Shown: one piece after another, positions 34,128-46,811 of the stretch
Position numbering within the stretch: position 1 is the first letter of the stretch
Layout of the letters: each line of letters starts with the position of its first letter
DNA from: Streptococcus infantis SK970
Lineage (GTDB): Bacteria; Bacillota; Bacilli; Lactobacillales; Streptococcaceae
Direction of reading: 5' to 3'
NCBI GenBank assembly: GCA_000223255.2
Contig: AFUT01000003.1
Coordinates: forward strand, 62,001 to 126,000
DNA length: 64,000 nt
Notes under the pieces: model-generated
The model's input: the letters and a program-made list of their open reading frames with translations, nothing else
The model's database searches: none
What the model was told of the DNA's origin: nothing
Made by a program: the position numbers and the translations under genes

Positions 34128-36416
34128 TTACTTCTTTTCAATCGGTGCAACACTGGCCAAAAGTTTTTTGAGACCGACTTCTGGGAAATTGATTTTCAAT
34201 TCTTGAGTAGCTCCACTACCTGATACTTCAAGGACAGTCCCTTCACCCCATTTTTTATGAAGGGCAATATCACCGATAGACCAGCTGGTTTCACTGGAAG
34301 ACGATTTACTAGTAGATGCAAATTGTCCAAATGGTAAACCACTTGATTGGATAGATGCAGGCGCAGCATTTCGTTTTCGTTCTTGAAGTGCCTGTGCCAA
34401 ACTCATTCCCTTACCGAAAGCTGTTCCTCCACTACTATAAGAAGATTTGAAACTCGTATTAGCCGGACGTGCTAATCCTTGATAACTCAACAAATCTGAA
34501 CTAATCTCGTTGATAAAACGGGTCGGACGATTGTAACTTGTACGTCCGAAAAGCAAGCGAGAGTTGGCGTTGGTTAGATAGAGAATTTTCTCGGCGCGCG
34601 TGATTCCCACGTAGGCCAAACGACGTTCTTCTTCTAATTCATCTGGATCTTCAGAGGCACGACTAAGAGGAAAGACATTTTCCTCCATCCCAATAATAAA
34701 GACAACCGGAAACTCAAGACCTTTAGCCGCATGCAAGGTCATCAAGGTAACTTCTGAAGTTTCCTGACTACCAGAATCTGTATCTGCAATCAAAGCAAGA
34801 TCATTCAAGAAACGACTGAGTTTATCCAAGCCCGTTTCCTCTTCTTGACTTTCAGGATTGTCATCAAAGTTTTTTGTAACAGATAAGAATTCCTCTATAT
34901 TTTCAACACGAGCCTTGCTCTCCAAAGTAGCTTGGGCATTCAGAATATCCACGTAGCTCGTTTTTTCCAATACTGCTTCTACCAACTCTGTGATGGTAAG
35001 TCGGTCTAGTTGCTCTCTCAAATCAAGAATCATATTGGCAAAGTCCCAGATTGACTGGGCTGCCTTACCCTTAATTCCTGATAACATGATATTTGCTGAA
35101 GCATCCAGCATGGACATGTCTTGCAAATTAGCAAAATCACGAATCTTCTCAACAGTACCTGGGCCAATTCCACGCTTGGGTTCATTAATGATACGCTCAA
35201 AACTGATATTATCACTTAGGTTGGCAATGAGATTAAGATAAGCTATGATATCACGGATTTCTTTTCGACTGTAGAATTTTGTCCCACCAACCATGGTATA
35301 AGGAATATTAGACTTGAGCAGAGCTTCCTCAATAGTCCGTGACTGGGCATTAGTACGGTAAAGGACTGCAAAATCTTTGTGAAGGAAGTTATGAGTGCGA
35401 CCAAGTTCATCGATGGTTTTTGCTACAAAGACAGCCTCATCCTGTTCATCATTAGCTCGGTAATAAATAATCTGTTCCCCATCGGCATTTTGAGTCCAGA
35501 GATTTTTCGGACGACGATTTTTATTGTTTTTAATGACATCGTTAGCTGCTTGGAGGATGGTTTTGGTAGAACGGTAATTTTCCTCCAGTAAAACAACCTT
35601 GGCATTTGGATAATCTTTTTCAAAATCTAGGATATTCTGCATATCAGCGCCACGCCATCCGTAGATAGACTGGTCAGCATCCCCAACCACACAGATATTT
35701 TTGAAGCGTGAAGCCAAAAGTTTAACGAGTTGATATTGAGCGTGGTTTGTATCTTGATACTCATCAACATGAATATACTGAAACTTTTGCTGGTAGTAGG
35801 TCAAGACATCAGGATTTTGATCAAAGAGACGCAAAGTCAACATAATCAAATCATCAAAGTCCACCGACTCTGACTGACGAAGTTCCTTCTGATAGGTCGT
35901 ATAACACTTAGCTACAATATCTGTATACAAGTCTCCTGCTTGAGAAGCGTATGCCTCATCATCTATCAAATCATTCTTAGCATTAGAAATGGTCCCTAAA
36001 ATAGAGCGTTCATTCCATTTTTTAGGATCTAAGTTTAACTGCTTGAGAATGCGTTTCATGAGTGTTCGTTGCTCACCTGGATCGATGATGGTAAAGTTAC
36101 GATTGTAACCAATATGATCCGCATCACGACGTAGGATACGAACGCACATAGAGTGAAAGGTCGCTATCAAACAGTCCTGTGTAGCTGGATTGAGCCCATA
36201 GGCACGTTCTTTCATTTCACGAGCAGCCTTATTAGTAAAGGTAATGGCTAAAATATTCCAGGGATTAACCATCTTTTCATCAATTAAGTAGGCAATACGA
36301 TGGGTCAAAACTCGTGTCTTACCAGAACCAGCCCCCGCCATGATCAGCAGTGGACCTTCTGTTGTTTGGACCGCTTCGGCCTGTCGGTCATTCATACCGT
36401 TTAATAAAGGGTTCAT
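34128..36416 (-). CDS. pcrA: ATP-dependent DNA helicase PcrA
   Basis: A 762-aa superfamily 1A 3'-5' helicase for repair and removal of RecA or stalled transcription. Walker A is GAGSGKTR with K33; motif II is DEYQDTN; motif III is VVGDADQSIYGWRGAD; motif VI is YVGITRAEKILYL. The C-terminal 50 residues (IGDIALHKKWGEGTVLEV) are the Tudor-like RNA polymerase-binding module of PcrA/UvrD. Length is normal. It is transcribed singly. The serine-rich linker before the Tudor module (about 655-705) is typical of poorly conserved sequence in the family. Confidence 0.96.
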   Translation of the reverse strand: MNPLLNGMNDRQAEAVQTTEGPLLIMAGAGSGKTRVLTHRIAYLIDEKMVNPWNILAITFTNKAAREMKERAYGLNPATQDCLIATFHSMCVRILRRDADHIGYNRNFTIIDPGEQRTLMKRILKQLNLDPKKWNERSILGTISNAKNDLIDDEAYASQAGDLYTDIVAKCYTTYQKELRQSESVDFDDLIMLTLRLFDQNPDVLTYYQQKFQYIHVDEYQDTNHAQYQLVKLLASRFKNICVVGDADQSIYGWRGADMQNILDFEKDYPNAKVVLLEENYRSTKTILQAANDVIKNNKNRRPKNLWTQNADGEQIIYYRANDEQDEAVFVAKTIDELGRTHNFLHKDFAVLYRTNAQSRTIEEALLKSNIPYTMVGGTKFYSRKEIRDIIAYLNLIANLSDNISFERIINEPKRGIGPGTVEKIRDFANLQDMSMLDASANIMLSGIKGKAAQSIWDFANMILDLREQLDRLTITELVEAVLEKTSYVDILNAQATLESKARVENIEEFLSVTKNFDDNPESQEEETGLDKLSRFLNDLALIADTDSGSQETSEVTLMTLHAAKGLEFPVVFIIGMEENVFPLSRASEDPDELEEERRLAYVGITRAEKILYLTNANSRLLFGRTSYNRPTRFINEISSDLLSYQGLARPANTSFKSSYSSGGTAFGKGMSLAQALQERKRNAAPASIQSSGLPFGQFASTSKSSSSETSWSIGDIALHKKWGEGTVLEVSGSGATQELKINFPEVGLKKLLASVAPIEKK

Positions 36417-36505
36417 TTTCTCTTCCTATTCTTCAAATCAATGTTTCTATTATATCAAAAAAGACTGAAAATAACTCTATCAGAGACAGGCTTCCTTTTT
36501 TCCTA

Positions 36506-36534
36506 AAAAAAGAACACTAACAAGTGTTCTTTTT
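36506..36534 (-). terminator. Terminator of glmU-nudF-macP-mtnN
   Basis: AAAAAGAACACT pairs with AGTGTTCTTTTT around a 5-base loop just beyond the mtnN stop codon. Confidence 0.8.
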
Positions 36535-36537
36535 ATA

Positions 36538-37233
36538 TTAATCATGAATAGATTGTAAAAGTGTCAACAAGGCTTGAGCCGATCTTCGTCCTGCTTCGAC
36601 GATAAATTCATCAAATGAAATAGAAGCTTCGTGGTTAGCATTATCGCTCATGGCACGAACAACCAAGAAAGGAAGATTCAGAGCATGAGCTGCTTGAGCA
36701 ATAGCCGCTCCTTCCATCTCAACCGCAAGCACTTGAGGAAAATGTTCTTTTATAGCTTTAATCTTATCTTCACCCGCAATAAAACTATCACCGGTCGCAA
36801 TCAAACCTAAATGCCATTTTTGGTTAAGTTTAGACAGACTCTCTTGAATCATACTGACAAACTTCTTGTCAGATTCAAAGTAGAGTGGTTGTTGAGCCAT
36901 TTGACCATATTCATAGCCAAAAGCAGTCACATCAACATCATGATAAACTAGCTTATCAGCAATGACAACATCTCCAACTTCAATTCCTTCTGCTAAAGCA
37001 CCAGCTGAACCAGTATTGATGACAGCATCTACTTTAAAGTGATCAGCTAAGATTGCTACACTCATTGCAGACATGACTTTCCCAATTCCGCTCTCGACCA
37101 AGACAAGTTCTACAGAACCAATATTGCCTGTATGGTAAGTATTGTCCAGAACCTTTTCTTGACCAGCGTTCTCCAAGTGTTGAATCAAGTAGGCTAATTC
37201 TTCTGGCATAGCTGCTATAATTCCAATTTTCAT
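36538..37233 (-). CDS. mtnN: 5'-methylthioadenosine/S-adenosylhomocysteine nucleosidase
   Basis: A 231-aa nucleosidase (Pfs) that removes adenine from S-adenosylhomocysteine and methylthioadenosine. This recycles methyl-transfer products and feeds LuxS. Signature segments are MKIGIIAAMPEELAYL, NTGSAGAL, and VEMEGAAIAQAA with the substrate-binding Glu; VRAMSDNA has the catalytic Asp. Full length. It is the last gene of glmU-nudF-macP-mtnN, 10 bases after macP. The four-gene order is the same as I recall in pneumococcus. Confidence 0.95.
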   Translation of the reverse strand: MKIGIIAAMPEELAYLIQHLENAGQEKVLDNTYHTGNIGSVELVLVESGIGKVMSAMSVAILADHFKVDAVINTGSAGALAEGIEVGDVVIADKLVYHDVDVTAFGYEYGQMAQQPLYFESDKKFVSMIQESLSKLNQKWHLGLIATGDSFIAGEDKIKAIKEHFPQVLAVEMEGAAIAQAAHALNLPFLVVRAMSDNANHEASISFDEFIVEAGRRSAQALLTLLQSIHD

Positions 37234-37243
37234 GACATTCCCC

Positions 37244-37555
37244 TTAAATGAATCTCATTGCTAAAACTAGCAGAATCAAGAGAAGAATAACAGCAAATAG
37301 AATCTTATTCAATTTAGAGTTAAAGACATTTCTCTTGGTATTTTCGATTCGACGACTCTTATGGATTTGCGGTTCAACCTCAATCGTTAGGGTATCTTGA
37401 CTAAATTCATGGTCACTTGAACGTGAAGCTCTATAATGTTGAGATGAAGTAGATAATATCTTTGTTTCTTGATTATCTACTAAAGTAGAACCAGAGATAT
37501 CTTCACCACGATTTGCACGCTCGATTATTTCGTCTGTTAATAAAGGTTTTCCCAT
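37244..37555 (-). CDS. macP: MacP, membrane cofactor of PBP2a
   Basis: A 103-aa protein with a long cytoplasmic N terminus and one C-terminal membrane helix (about 83-102, [18 protein letters not shown]). In pneumococcus MacP activates the class A penicillin-binding protein PBP2a and is a substrate of the StkP kinase. The N-terminal [18 protein letters not shown] and [17 protein letters not shown] match what I remember of MacP, and T31 corresponds to the reported phosphorylated threonine. It lies between nudF (11 bases) and mtnN (10 bases). The operon thus pairs a cell-wall precursor enzyme (GlmU) with a wall-synthesis regulator. Confidence 0.88.
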   Translation of the reverse strand: MGKPLLTDEIIERANRGEDISGSTLVDNQETKILSTSSQHYRASRSSDHEFSQDTLTIEVEPQIHKSRRIENTKRNVFNSKLNKILFAVILLLILLVLAMRFI

Positions 37556-37566
37556 GGGTTCCTCCT

Positions 37567-38112
37567 CTATTTATCTTGTAATTCCCAGTACTGGATTGCC
37601 ATGATAGTCTTAGCATCACAAATATGACCAGACTGGATAAGCGCTTTGGCTTCTTCTAAACTAACTTCTAGTAGTTCTATGGTCTCATCTTCATCTTGAG
37701 GACGTGGATTTTCAACCTTGGTTAAGTCACTGGCCAGATATAATCTAAGTCTTTCGTTACAAAAACCAATGGCAGAATAAAAATCATACAAAAGACTTAA
37801 TTTACCAGTGTAAGCTGCTTCTTCTTCTAATTCACGAAGAGCTGCTGCTTCTGGATCTGTATTTTCACCAACTTCAAGTTTCCCTGCAGGAATCTCATAA
37901 GAAATTTTTTCAATCGCCTTACGATATTGTTTGACTAAGACAATCTTGTTTTCTGCAGTTACAGCTAAGACGCAGACTGCACCATTGTGAAAAATCAAAT
38001 CACGTTGCGCCCTTCCTTTTCCTTCAGGAAGCTCAACTTGGTCTTGTACTAATTGGAAAATAGGACCTTTATAAATTTCTTTACGACTGATTGTCTTTTC
38101 TTCAAATTCCAT
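37567..38112 (-). CDS. nudF: ADP-ribose pyrophosphatase (Nudix)
   Basis: A 181-aa Nudix hydrolase of the ADP-ribose pyrophosphatase type. The Nudix box is [20 protein letters not shown] followed by EEAAYTG. It is preceded by the IVLVKQYR strand and a conserved [11 protein letters not shown], which are typical of the ADP-ribose/ADP-sugar branch. A substrate other than ADP-ribose cannot be excluded. It is the second gene of the glmU operon, 9 bases after glmU. Confidence 0.88.
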   Translation of the reverse strand: MEFEEKTISRKEIYKGPIFQLVQDQVELPEGKGRAQRDLIFHNGAVCVLAVTAENKIVLVKQYRKAIEKISYEIPAGKLEVGENTDPEAAALRELEEEAAYTGKLSLLYDFYSAIGFCNERLRLYLASDLTKVENPRPQDEDETIELLEVSLEEAKALIQSGHICDAKTIMAIQYWELQDK

Positions 38113-38121
38113 AAGAAACTC

Positions 38122-39555
<1,434 letters not shown>

Positions 39556-39658
39556 TTACACAAATTTGTTGAAGTCAAGATCACTCTAATTACTGTCACT
39601 ACCCTATTTTGAGTAAATTTTTTGATTTTTTCCACAAATTACGATAAACTATAGGAGT

Positions 39659-40458
39659 ATGAGAAAAAAATTCGCCCAGCATTTATAGTTATTATATTTG
39701 CTGCTTTTATAGGACTCTTGTTTCTCAATCGTCCCCGATTCGAAGAACATCCTGTAAAAACCAAACAAAATCCAGTACAAATAGAAACACAAGCTCTACA
39801 TAACTTGGATAAGCCTATCATCGATATCTCTGGTTGGCAAAGACCGTCAGAGATTAACTATGATATTTTATCTCAAAGCATCTCTGGTGCTATTGTTCGA
39901 GTCCACGGAGGAAATCAGATTACTACTGAGAACGATGCATCTTATACGAATGGAACAGATAAAGCTTACAAAAGTCATATCTCAGAATTCCAAAAAAGGA
40001 ATGTTCCAGTTGCTGTCTATGCCTATGTATCCGGAAAAAGTGTAGAGGAAATGGAAAAGGCTGCTGAATCTTTCTATAATTCAGCTTCACCATACAACCC
40101 TAGCTACTATTGGTTAGATGTCGAAGAAAAAACCATGTCAGATATGAACAAAGGGGTTGAAGCTTTCCGTGCTAAGTTAGAATCACTTGGTGCAAAAAAC
40201 ATCGGTATCTACATTGGTGTTTACTTCATGGAAGAACATAGCATCAGCACAGATAAGTTTTTAGCTATTTGGATTCCTTCCTACGGACCAGATTCGGGTT
40301 ATTTTGAAAGTTCGCCAAATACAGACCTAGATTTTGATCTTCACCAATACACATCAAAAGGGAAACTAGTTGGATTCGATCACCATCTAGACTTAAATCT
40401 TATTTCTTTATCAAAAGATAAGGAAGAAACCTTTAGAAAACTATTCTTAAAACCTTAA
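39659..40458 (+). pseudogene. Membrane-anchored GH25 lysozyme gene with one-base frameshift
   Basis: The start is probably ATG 39659. A run of seven A (39664-39670) is one base short, so the frame meets TAG after ten codons. With eight A it reads MRKKIRPAFIVIIFAAFIGL, an uncleaved signal anchor, and joins the open frame beginning FLNRPRFEEHP. The repaired product is 266 aa. The GH25 muramidase domain has the first catalytic Asp in KPIIDISGWQRP and the DxE pair in YYWLDVEEK. GH25 enzymes cleave MurNAc-GlcNAc bonds in peptidoglycan. There are no choline-binding repeats, so it acts at the membrane face. AGGAG lies unusually close to the ATG (1 base). Confidence 0.82.
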
Positions 40459-40466
40459 ATTTATTC

Positions 40467-40498
40467 AGCGAGCTAGACATTGTCTAAGCTTGCTTTTT
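40467..40498 (+). terminator. Terminator after the GH25 gene
   Basis: AGCGAGCTAGAC pairs with GTCTAAGCTTGCT (minor bulge) followed by a T run. Confidence 0.7.
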
Positions 40499-40561
40499 AT
40501 TTTCTAAACTTTGTGATATAATACAAGAAGAAAAATTTAGAAAAATGTATGGAGAGAGTTT

Positions 40562-41404
40562 ATGTTATCTTGGATTTCAAAAATGATTAAAGGAATTGTT
40601 ATTGCGCTAGGCTTTATATTACCTGGTATTTCTGGTGGAGTTCTGGCAGCTATTTTGGGTATCTATGAGAGAATGATTCGTTTTCTTGCCCATCCATTTA
40701 AAAACCTAAAAGAAGATATTCTTTATTTCTTACCTGTTGCTATCGGTATGTTACTAGGTATTGGGCTATTTTCTTACCCAATTGAGTACCTCCTTGAGCA
40801 TTATCAAGTTTATGTTTTATGGAGTTTTGCGGGTGCTATTATTGGTACAGTCCCAAGTCTTGTAAAGGAAGCTACACAAGATTCAGAAAGAGACAAAGTC
40901 GATCTTATCTGGTTTTGGGTGACCTTTATTGTTTCCGGAGTTGGTCTTTACGCTTTAAACTTTGTGGTTGGTTCACTAAGCGCAAGTTTCACAAGTTTTA
41001 TCCTAGCTGGTGCTCTTCTTGCTCTAGGTATTTTAGTTCCAGGATTAAGCCCCTCAAATCTTCTCTTGATTTTAGGTCTCTATACCCCAATGTTAACTGG
41101 ATTTAAAACTTTTGATTTATTTGGTACCTTCCTTCCGATAGGAATTGGAGCTGCTGCTACTCTTATTATTTTTTCAAAATTGATGGACTACGCTCTTCGA
41201 GAGTATCACTCTCGTGTTTATCACTTCATCATTGCAATCGTTCTTTCAAGTACACTCTTGATATTGATTCCAAATGCGGGTAATGCTGAAAGCATCAGCT
41301 ACAGTGGCTTATCACTTGTTTCCTATGTCATCATCGCCTTCTTTTTTGCTCTTGGCATTTGGTTAGGCATTTGGATGAGCCAGTTGGAGGATAAATACAA
41401 ATAA
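40562..41404 (+). CDS. popT: DUF368 polyprenyl-phosphate transporter (PopT family)
   Basis: A 280-aa membrane protein with about nine hydrophobic segments. The DUF368 family signature is seen in its two inverted halves: ALGFILPGISGGVLAAILG at the N terminus and LGILVPGLSPSNLLLILGLY in the middle. Members of this family were recently shown to return undecaprenyl phosphate across the membrane for reuse in wall and teichoic acid synthesis. The -10 TGATATAAT lies upstream at about 40515. It is the first gene of a tightly packed three-gene unit: its stop codon overlaps the next start by one base. Confidence 0.85.
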   Translation: MLSWISKMIKGIVIALGFILPGISGGVLAAILGIYERMIRFLAHPFKNLKEDILYFLPVAIGMLLGIGLFSYPIEYLLEHYQVYVLWSFAGAIIGTVPSLVKEATQDSERDKVDLIWFWVTFIVSGVGLYALNFVVGSLSASFTSFILAGALLALGILVPGLSPSNLLLILGLYTPMLTGFKTFDLFGTFLPIGIGAAATLIIFSKLMDYALREYHSRVYHFIIAIVLSSTLLILIPNAGNAESISYSGLSLVSYVIIAFFFALGIWLGIWMSQLEDKYK

Positions 41405-41886
41405 TGGTTAAGAAAGTTAAAGTTAAAAAAACCTTAGTAGAGCAAATTTTGACTAAGGCAGGTGTTGAGCATCAAGGTATTCAAATCAACGCTTTAGAGG
41501 GAAAACTTCCTTCTGATTATGATAGATATCATATCTTTAAGACCTTAGCGTTATTGGGTGACAAGACTGGTCCAGTTATTGGAATTGTTCCTATCACCGA
41601 ACACCTTTCTGAAAAGAAATTAGCAAAGATTTCTGGTAATAAAAAAGTGGCCATGATTCCTCAAAAGGATTTAGAAAAAACAACTGGATATATCCATGGA
41701 GCTAATAATCCAGTCGGTATCCGACAAAAGCACAACTACCCTATTTACATTGATGAAACAGCTTTAAAATTGGAAAAAATGATTGTCTCTGCTGGCGAGG
41801 TCGGACACAGTATCATCATTGCGCCACAAGATCTGGCAAACTTTGTAAAAGCCAGCTTTGTAGATATCTTGGAGGAGATAAACTGA
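41404..41886 (+). CDS. ybaK: YbaK/EbsC-type aminoacyl-tRNA deacylase
   Basis: A 160-aa protein of the YbaK/ProX editing superfamily. It probably hydrolyses Cys-tRNA(Pro) or another misacylated tRNA in trans. Recognisable parts are KTLALLG near residue 45, a SGNKKVAMIPQKDLEKTTGY segment and GANNPVGIRQKHNYPIYID, the conserved substrate-loop region. It overlaps popT by one base and the phosphatase gene by one base, so all three are co-translated. No functional link between the three products is known. Confidence 0.86.
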   Translation: MVKKVKVKKTLVEQILTKAGVEHQGIQINALEGKLPSDYDRYHIFKTLALLGDKTGPVIGIVPITEHLSEKKLAKISGNKKVAMIPQKDLEKTTGYIHGANNPVGIRQKHNYPIYIDETALKLEKMIVSAGEVGHSIIIAPQDLANFVKASFVDILEEIN

Positions 41887-42509
41887 TGAAACTTTACTTT
41901 GTCCGTCACGGTCGAACAGTCTGGAATCTAGAAGGTCGCTTTCAAGGCGCTGGTGGAGATTCCCCTCTTCTCCCTGAATCTATTGAAACTTTAAAAGACC
42001 TGGGTCTGTATCTTAAAGATATCCCTTTTGACAAGATCTATTCGAGTGATTTACCAAGGGCTGTAAAATCTGCTGAAATTATCCAGAGTCAATTGACAAA
42101 TCCATGTCCTTTGGAAAGTGTACCTGAACTAAGAGAATGGCACCTTGGAAAACTAGAAGGGTTAAAAATTGCGACTTTAAATGCTATCTACCCTCAGCAA
42201 ATTCAAGCCTTTAAAACGAATTTAGCTAAATTTGATACTAGTATGTTTGAAGCTGAATCACTCTACACTACAACACAGCGCACTATCCAATTTATCAAAT
42301 CCTTAAAAAACTCTAAGGCAGAACAACTATTGCTGGTTGGCCACGGAGCAAATCTTACTGCAAGCCTTCGAACACTTTTAGGATTTAATGAAGCTCATCT
42401 TCGTAAAAATGGTGGTTTGGCCAATGCAAGTCTAACAATTATAGAGACCGACGACTTCGAAAAATTTACTCTTAAGGATTGGAACGATACATCCTATCAG
42501 AAAAATTAA
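41886..42509 (+). CDS. Histidine phosphatase (phosphoglycerate mutase-like)
   Basis: A 207-aa member of the histidine phosphatase superfamily. The RHG motif with the phosphorylated His is YFVRHGRTVWN; the second catalytic His is in LLLVGHGANL. The acidic residue usually found in the middle is in LREWHLGKLEG. Members include cofactor-dependent phosphoglycerate mutases and many phosphatases. The short length favours a phosphatase rather than glycolytic GpmA. It ends the popT-ybaK unit and is followed by a terminator. Confidence 0.86.
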   Translation: MKLYFVRHGRTVWNLEGRFQGAGGDSPLLPESIETLKDLGLYLKDIPFDKIYSSDLPRAVKSAEIIQSQLTNPCPLESVPELREWHLGKLEGLKIATLNAIYPQQIQAFKTNLAKFDTSMFEAESLYTTTQRTIQFIKSLKNSKAEQLLLVGHGANLTASLRTLLGFNEAHLRKNGGLANASLTIIETDDFEKFTLKDWNDTSYQKN

Positions 42510-42510
42510 T

Positions 42511-42540
42511 TGAACTTGAACTACTGCGTCAAGTTCTTTT
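42511..42540 (+). terminator. Terminator of the popT-ybaK-phosphatase unit
   Basis: GAACTTG pairs with CAAGTTC around an 11-base loop, followed by TTTT, directly after the stop codon. Confidence 0.65.
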
Positions 42541-42638
42541 AGTTTTATAGAATATCCGTGAATTTCTTGACTATTTATGATAAAATGGGAGTATCGTGAA
42601 AAATTGATTTATTATTTCAAAAATTGATTAAAAATTAG

Positions 42639-44138
<1,500 letters not shown>

Positions 44139-44143
44139 AAACT

Positions 44144-44212
44144 AAACTCCTAGAAAATTTCTGGGAGTTTTTTCTAATAAAAAAGACAACCTCATTTATA
44201 AGGTTGTCTTTT
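44144..44212. terminator. Two convergent terminators between lysS and fhs
   Basis: AAACTCC...GGAGTTT (44144-44170, T run on the + strand) serves lysS. AAAAGACAACCT...AGGTTGTCTTTT (44181-44212, perfect 12-bp stem) serves fhs on the - strand. Confidence 0.85.
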
Positions 44213-44221
44213 GTTATTTAA

Positions 44222-45892
44222 TTAGAATAAACCAAGAACAGTTCCATCACTTTCAACATCCATATTGAGAGCAGCTGGGCGTTTTGGAAGTCCAGGCATG
44301 GTCATAACGTCACCAGTAAGTGCAACGATAAAGCCTGCCCCCAGTTTTGGTACCAATTCACGAATAGTAATTTCAAAGTTTTCAGGTGCACCAAGAGCAT
44401 TTGGATTATCTGAGAAACTGTATTGAGTTTTCGCCATACAGATTGGCAATTTGTCCCAACCATTTTGAACAATTTGAGCAATTTGAGTTTGGGCCTTCTT
44501 CTCAAAGTTGACTTTGCTACCACGATAGATTTCAGTCACAATTTTTTCAATCTTTTCTTGAACAGAGAGTTCATTGTCATACAATCTAGTATAGTTTGCA
44601 GGAGTTTCAGCAATCGTTTTGACAACAGTTTCAGCAAGCGCTACTCCACCTTCTGCACCATTAGCCCAAACACTTGCTAACTCAACTGGAACATCGATTG
44701 AAGCACAAAGTTCTTTCAGAGCTGCAATTTCCGCTTCTGTATCTGATACAAATTCGTTGATAGCAACAACTGCTGGGATACCGAACTTACGGATATTCTC
44801 AACGTGGCGTTTCAAGTTAGCAAAACCTGTACGAACTGCTTCTACGTTTTCTTCTGTCAAAGCATCTTTAGCAACTCCACCATTCATTTTAAGGGCACGA
44901 AGAGTCGCTACAATAACAACTACACTTGGAGCTGTTGGCAAGTTTGGTGTCTTGATATCCAGGAACTTCTCAGCACCAAGGTCTGCACCAAAGCCTGCTT
45001 CAGTTACTGTGTAATCAGCTAATCGAAGAGCTGTTTTTGTCGCCAATACAGAGTTACAGCCGTGGGCAATATTGGCAAATGGACCACCGTGTACGAATGC
45101 TGGTGTTCCATAGATTGTTTGCACTAAGTTTGGTTTGATAGCATCTTTCAAAATCAATGCCAATGCACCCTCAACCTGTAAATCACCAACGGAAACAGGT
45201 GTACGGTCATAACGATAACCGATTACGATATTAGCTAAACGGCGTTTTAAGTCATCAATGTCTGTTGATAAACAAAGAATAGCCATAATCTCTGAAGCAA
45301 CAGTGATATCAAAACCATCTTCACGTGGAATACCATTTAGAGGACCACCAAGTCCAACAGTTACATGACGAAGAGCACGATCGTTTAAGTCAACAACACG
45401 TTTCCAAAGAATACGACGTTGGTCAATTCCTAGCTCATTTCCTTGGTGCAAGTGATTGTCGATTAAGGCAGAAAGAGCATTGTTGGCAGTTGTGATAGCA
45501 TGCATATCACCAGTAAAATGAAGGTTGATATCTTCCATTGGTAACACTTGAGCATAACCACCACCAGCTGCACCACCTTTGATTCCCATTACAGGACCAA
45601 GAGATGGTTCTCGGATAGCAATCATGGTTTTCTTACCAATCTTATTCAAAGCATCAGCAAGACCGATTGTAATAGTTGACTTCCCTTCACCTGCTGGTGT
45701 TGGGTTAATAGCAGTAACCAAGATTAACTTACCAACTGGATTGCTTTCAACCTCGCGAATCTTATCAAAGCTTAGTTTAGCCTTGTACTTACCATACAAC
45801 TCCAAATCATCGTAAGAAATTCCTAGTTTTTCAACCACATCTACGATTGGTTTTAGTTCTACACTCTGTGCAATTTCGATATCTGTTTTCAT
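44222..45892 (-). CDS. fhs: Formate-tetrahydrofolate ligase
   Basis: A 556-aa enzyme making 10-formyl-tetrahydrofolate from formate, ATP and THF for purine and initiator-tRNA formylation. The P-loop is [18 protein letters not shown]; the conserved [20 protein letters not shown] and the C-terminal [16 protein letters not shown] are present. Normal length. It is transcribed alone and divergently from coaB, with an extended -10 (TGTTATAAT; TATAAT at 45926-45931). The start ATG 45892 is preceded by GGAG. Confidence 0.96.
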   Translation of the reverse strand: MKTDIEIAQSVELKPIVDVVEKLGISYDDLELYGKYKAKLSFDKIREVESNPVGKLILVTAINPTPAGEGKSTITIGLADALNKIGKKTMIAIREPSLGPVMGIKGGAAGGGYAQVLPMEDINLHFTGDMHAITTANNALSALIDNHLHQGNELGIDQRRILWKRVVDLNDRALRHVTVGLGGPLNGIPREDGFDITVASEIMAILCLSTDIDDLKRRLANIVIGYRYDRTPVSVGDLQVEGALALILKDAIKPNLVQTIYGTPAFVHGGPFANIAHGCNSVLATKTALRLADYTVTEAGFGADLGAEKFLDIKTPNLPTAPSVVVIVATLRALKMNGGVAKDALTEENVEAVRTGFANLKRHVENIRKFGIPAVVAINEFVSDTEAEIAALKELCASIDVPVELASVWANGAEGGVALAETVVKTIAETPANYTRLYDNELSVQEKIEKIVTEIYRGSKVNFEKKAQTQIAQIVQNGWDKLPICMAKTQYSFSDNPNALGAPENFEITIRELVPKLGAGFIVALTGDVMTMPGLPKRPAALNMDVESDGTVLGLF

Positions 45893-46076
45893 ATTAAACT
45901 CCTATGCCCTATTATGTTTAATCTCATTATAACACAAAACAAGATTTTTTATATAGAAATGAATTTAATGTTCGTATTTTTTGCTATAATTCTGTAAAAT
46001 TACAAGAAATATTTATTTTTATATGTTTTTATAAATAATAACTATAATAACTTAAGACAAGTCTAAACCGCTTTCT

Positions 46077-46104
46077 TTGACTTAAAACTTTTTTTGTGTA
46101 AAAT
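46077..46104 (+). promoter_or_regulatory. coaB promoter implying a leaderless mRNA
   Basis: -35 TTGACT (46077-46082), 16-base spacer, -10 TAAAAT (46099-46104). The start codon ATG is at 46111, 6 bases beyond the -10, which is the expected transcription start. No ribosome-binding sequence is visible before the ATG. Confidence 0.55.
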
Positions 46105-46110
46105 GGGTCT

Positions 46111-46800
46111 ATGAAAATTTTAGTAACTTCTGGTGGTACTAGTGAGGCTATAGACCGAGTTCGCTCTATCACTAACCACTCTACTGGTCGTCTTGGCTTG
46201 GTTATAACAGAAGCTTTAATAAAAGCGGGTCATGAAGTTTGCCTGATTACAACTTCTCAGGCAGTTAAACCAGCTAGTCATCCAAATCTTAAAATCATAG
46301 AAATAAAGAATACTTTGGATTTACTTGAGGAGATGCGAAATCTTGTTAAAGATTACCAAGTTTTAATTCATTCTATGGCTGTATCTGACTATACCCCAAT
46401 CTACATGACAAGTATAGATGAGGTTCAAGCTAGCCCAGATTTATCGGAATTTCTAACTAAGCATAATACTGAGACCAAAATTTCTTCGAAGGAAGAGGCT
46501 CAGATTCTTTTTCTTAAGAAAAATCCTAAGATTATTTCTCTAGTCAAAGAATGGAATCCTAAAATTCATCTAATAGGTTTTAAACTCCTGGTTGATGTTA
46601 CAAAGGATCATTTGATAGATGTTGCTAGAGAAAGTCTTAATAAGAATCGAGCAGACATTATTGTTGCTAACGATTTGACTCAAATAAACTCTGAACAACA
46701 CCTGGCTTACTTAGTTGAAAAAAATGATTATCAAACAGCATACAGCAAACAAGAAATCGCTGAGCTAATAATTAAAAAAATTCAAGGATTTATTTTTTAG
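46111..46800 (+). CDS. coaB: Phosphopantothenate-cysteine ligase
   Basis: A 229-aa single-function CoaB of coenzyme A synthesis that joins 4'-phosphopantothenate and cysteine. Visible motifs are VTSGGTSEAIDRVRSITNHS (nucleotide-binding start), HSMAVSDYTP, HLIGFKL and the IIVANDL segment. Streptococci have CoaB and CoaC as separate proteins. The N terminus aligns with the family, so ATG 46111 is right although it has no Shine-Dalgarno sequence. coaC begins 11 bases downstream. Confidence 0.92.
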   Translation: MKILVTSGGTSEAIDRVRSITNHSTGRLGLVITEALIKAGHEVCLITTSQAVKPASHPNLKIIEIKNTLDLLEEMRNLVKDYQVLIHSMAVSDYTPIYMTSIDEVQASPDLSEFLTKHNTETKISSKEEAQILFLKKNPKIISLVKEWNPKIHLIGFKLLVDVTKDHLIDVARESLNKNRADIIVANDLTQINSEQHLAYLVEKNDYQTAYSKQEIAELIIKKIQGFIF

Positions 46801-46811
46801 AAAGGAAAGTT

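Noticed and set aside
45893..46076. Riboswitch (for example THF) in the fhs-coaB gap
   Set aside because: The fhs leader is only about 30 bases and no conserved riboswitch core or terminator was seen.
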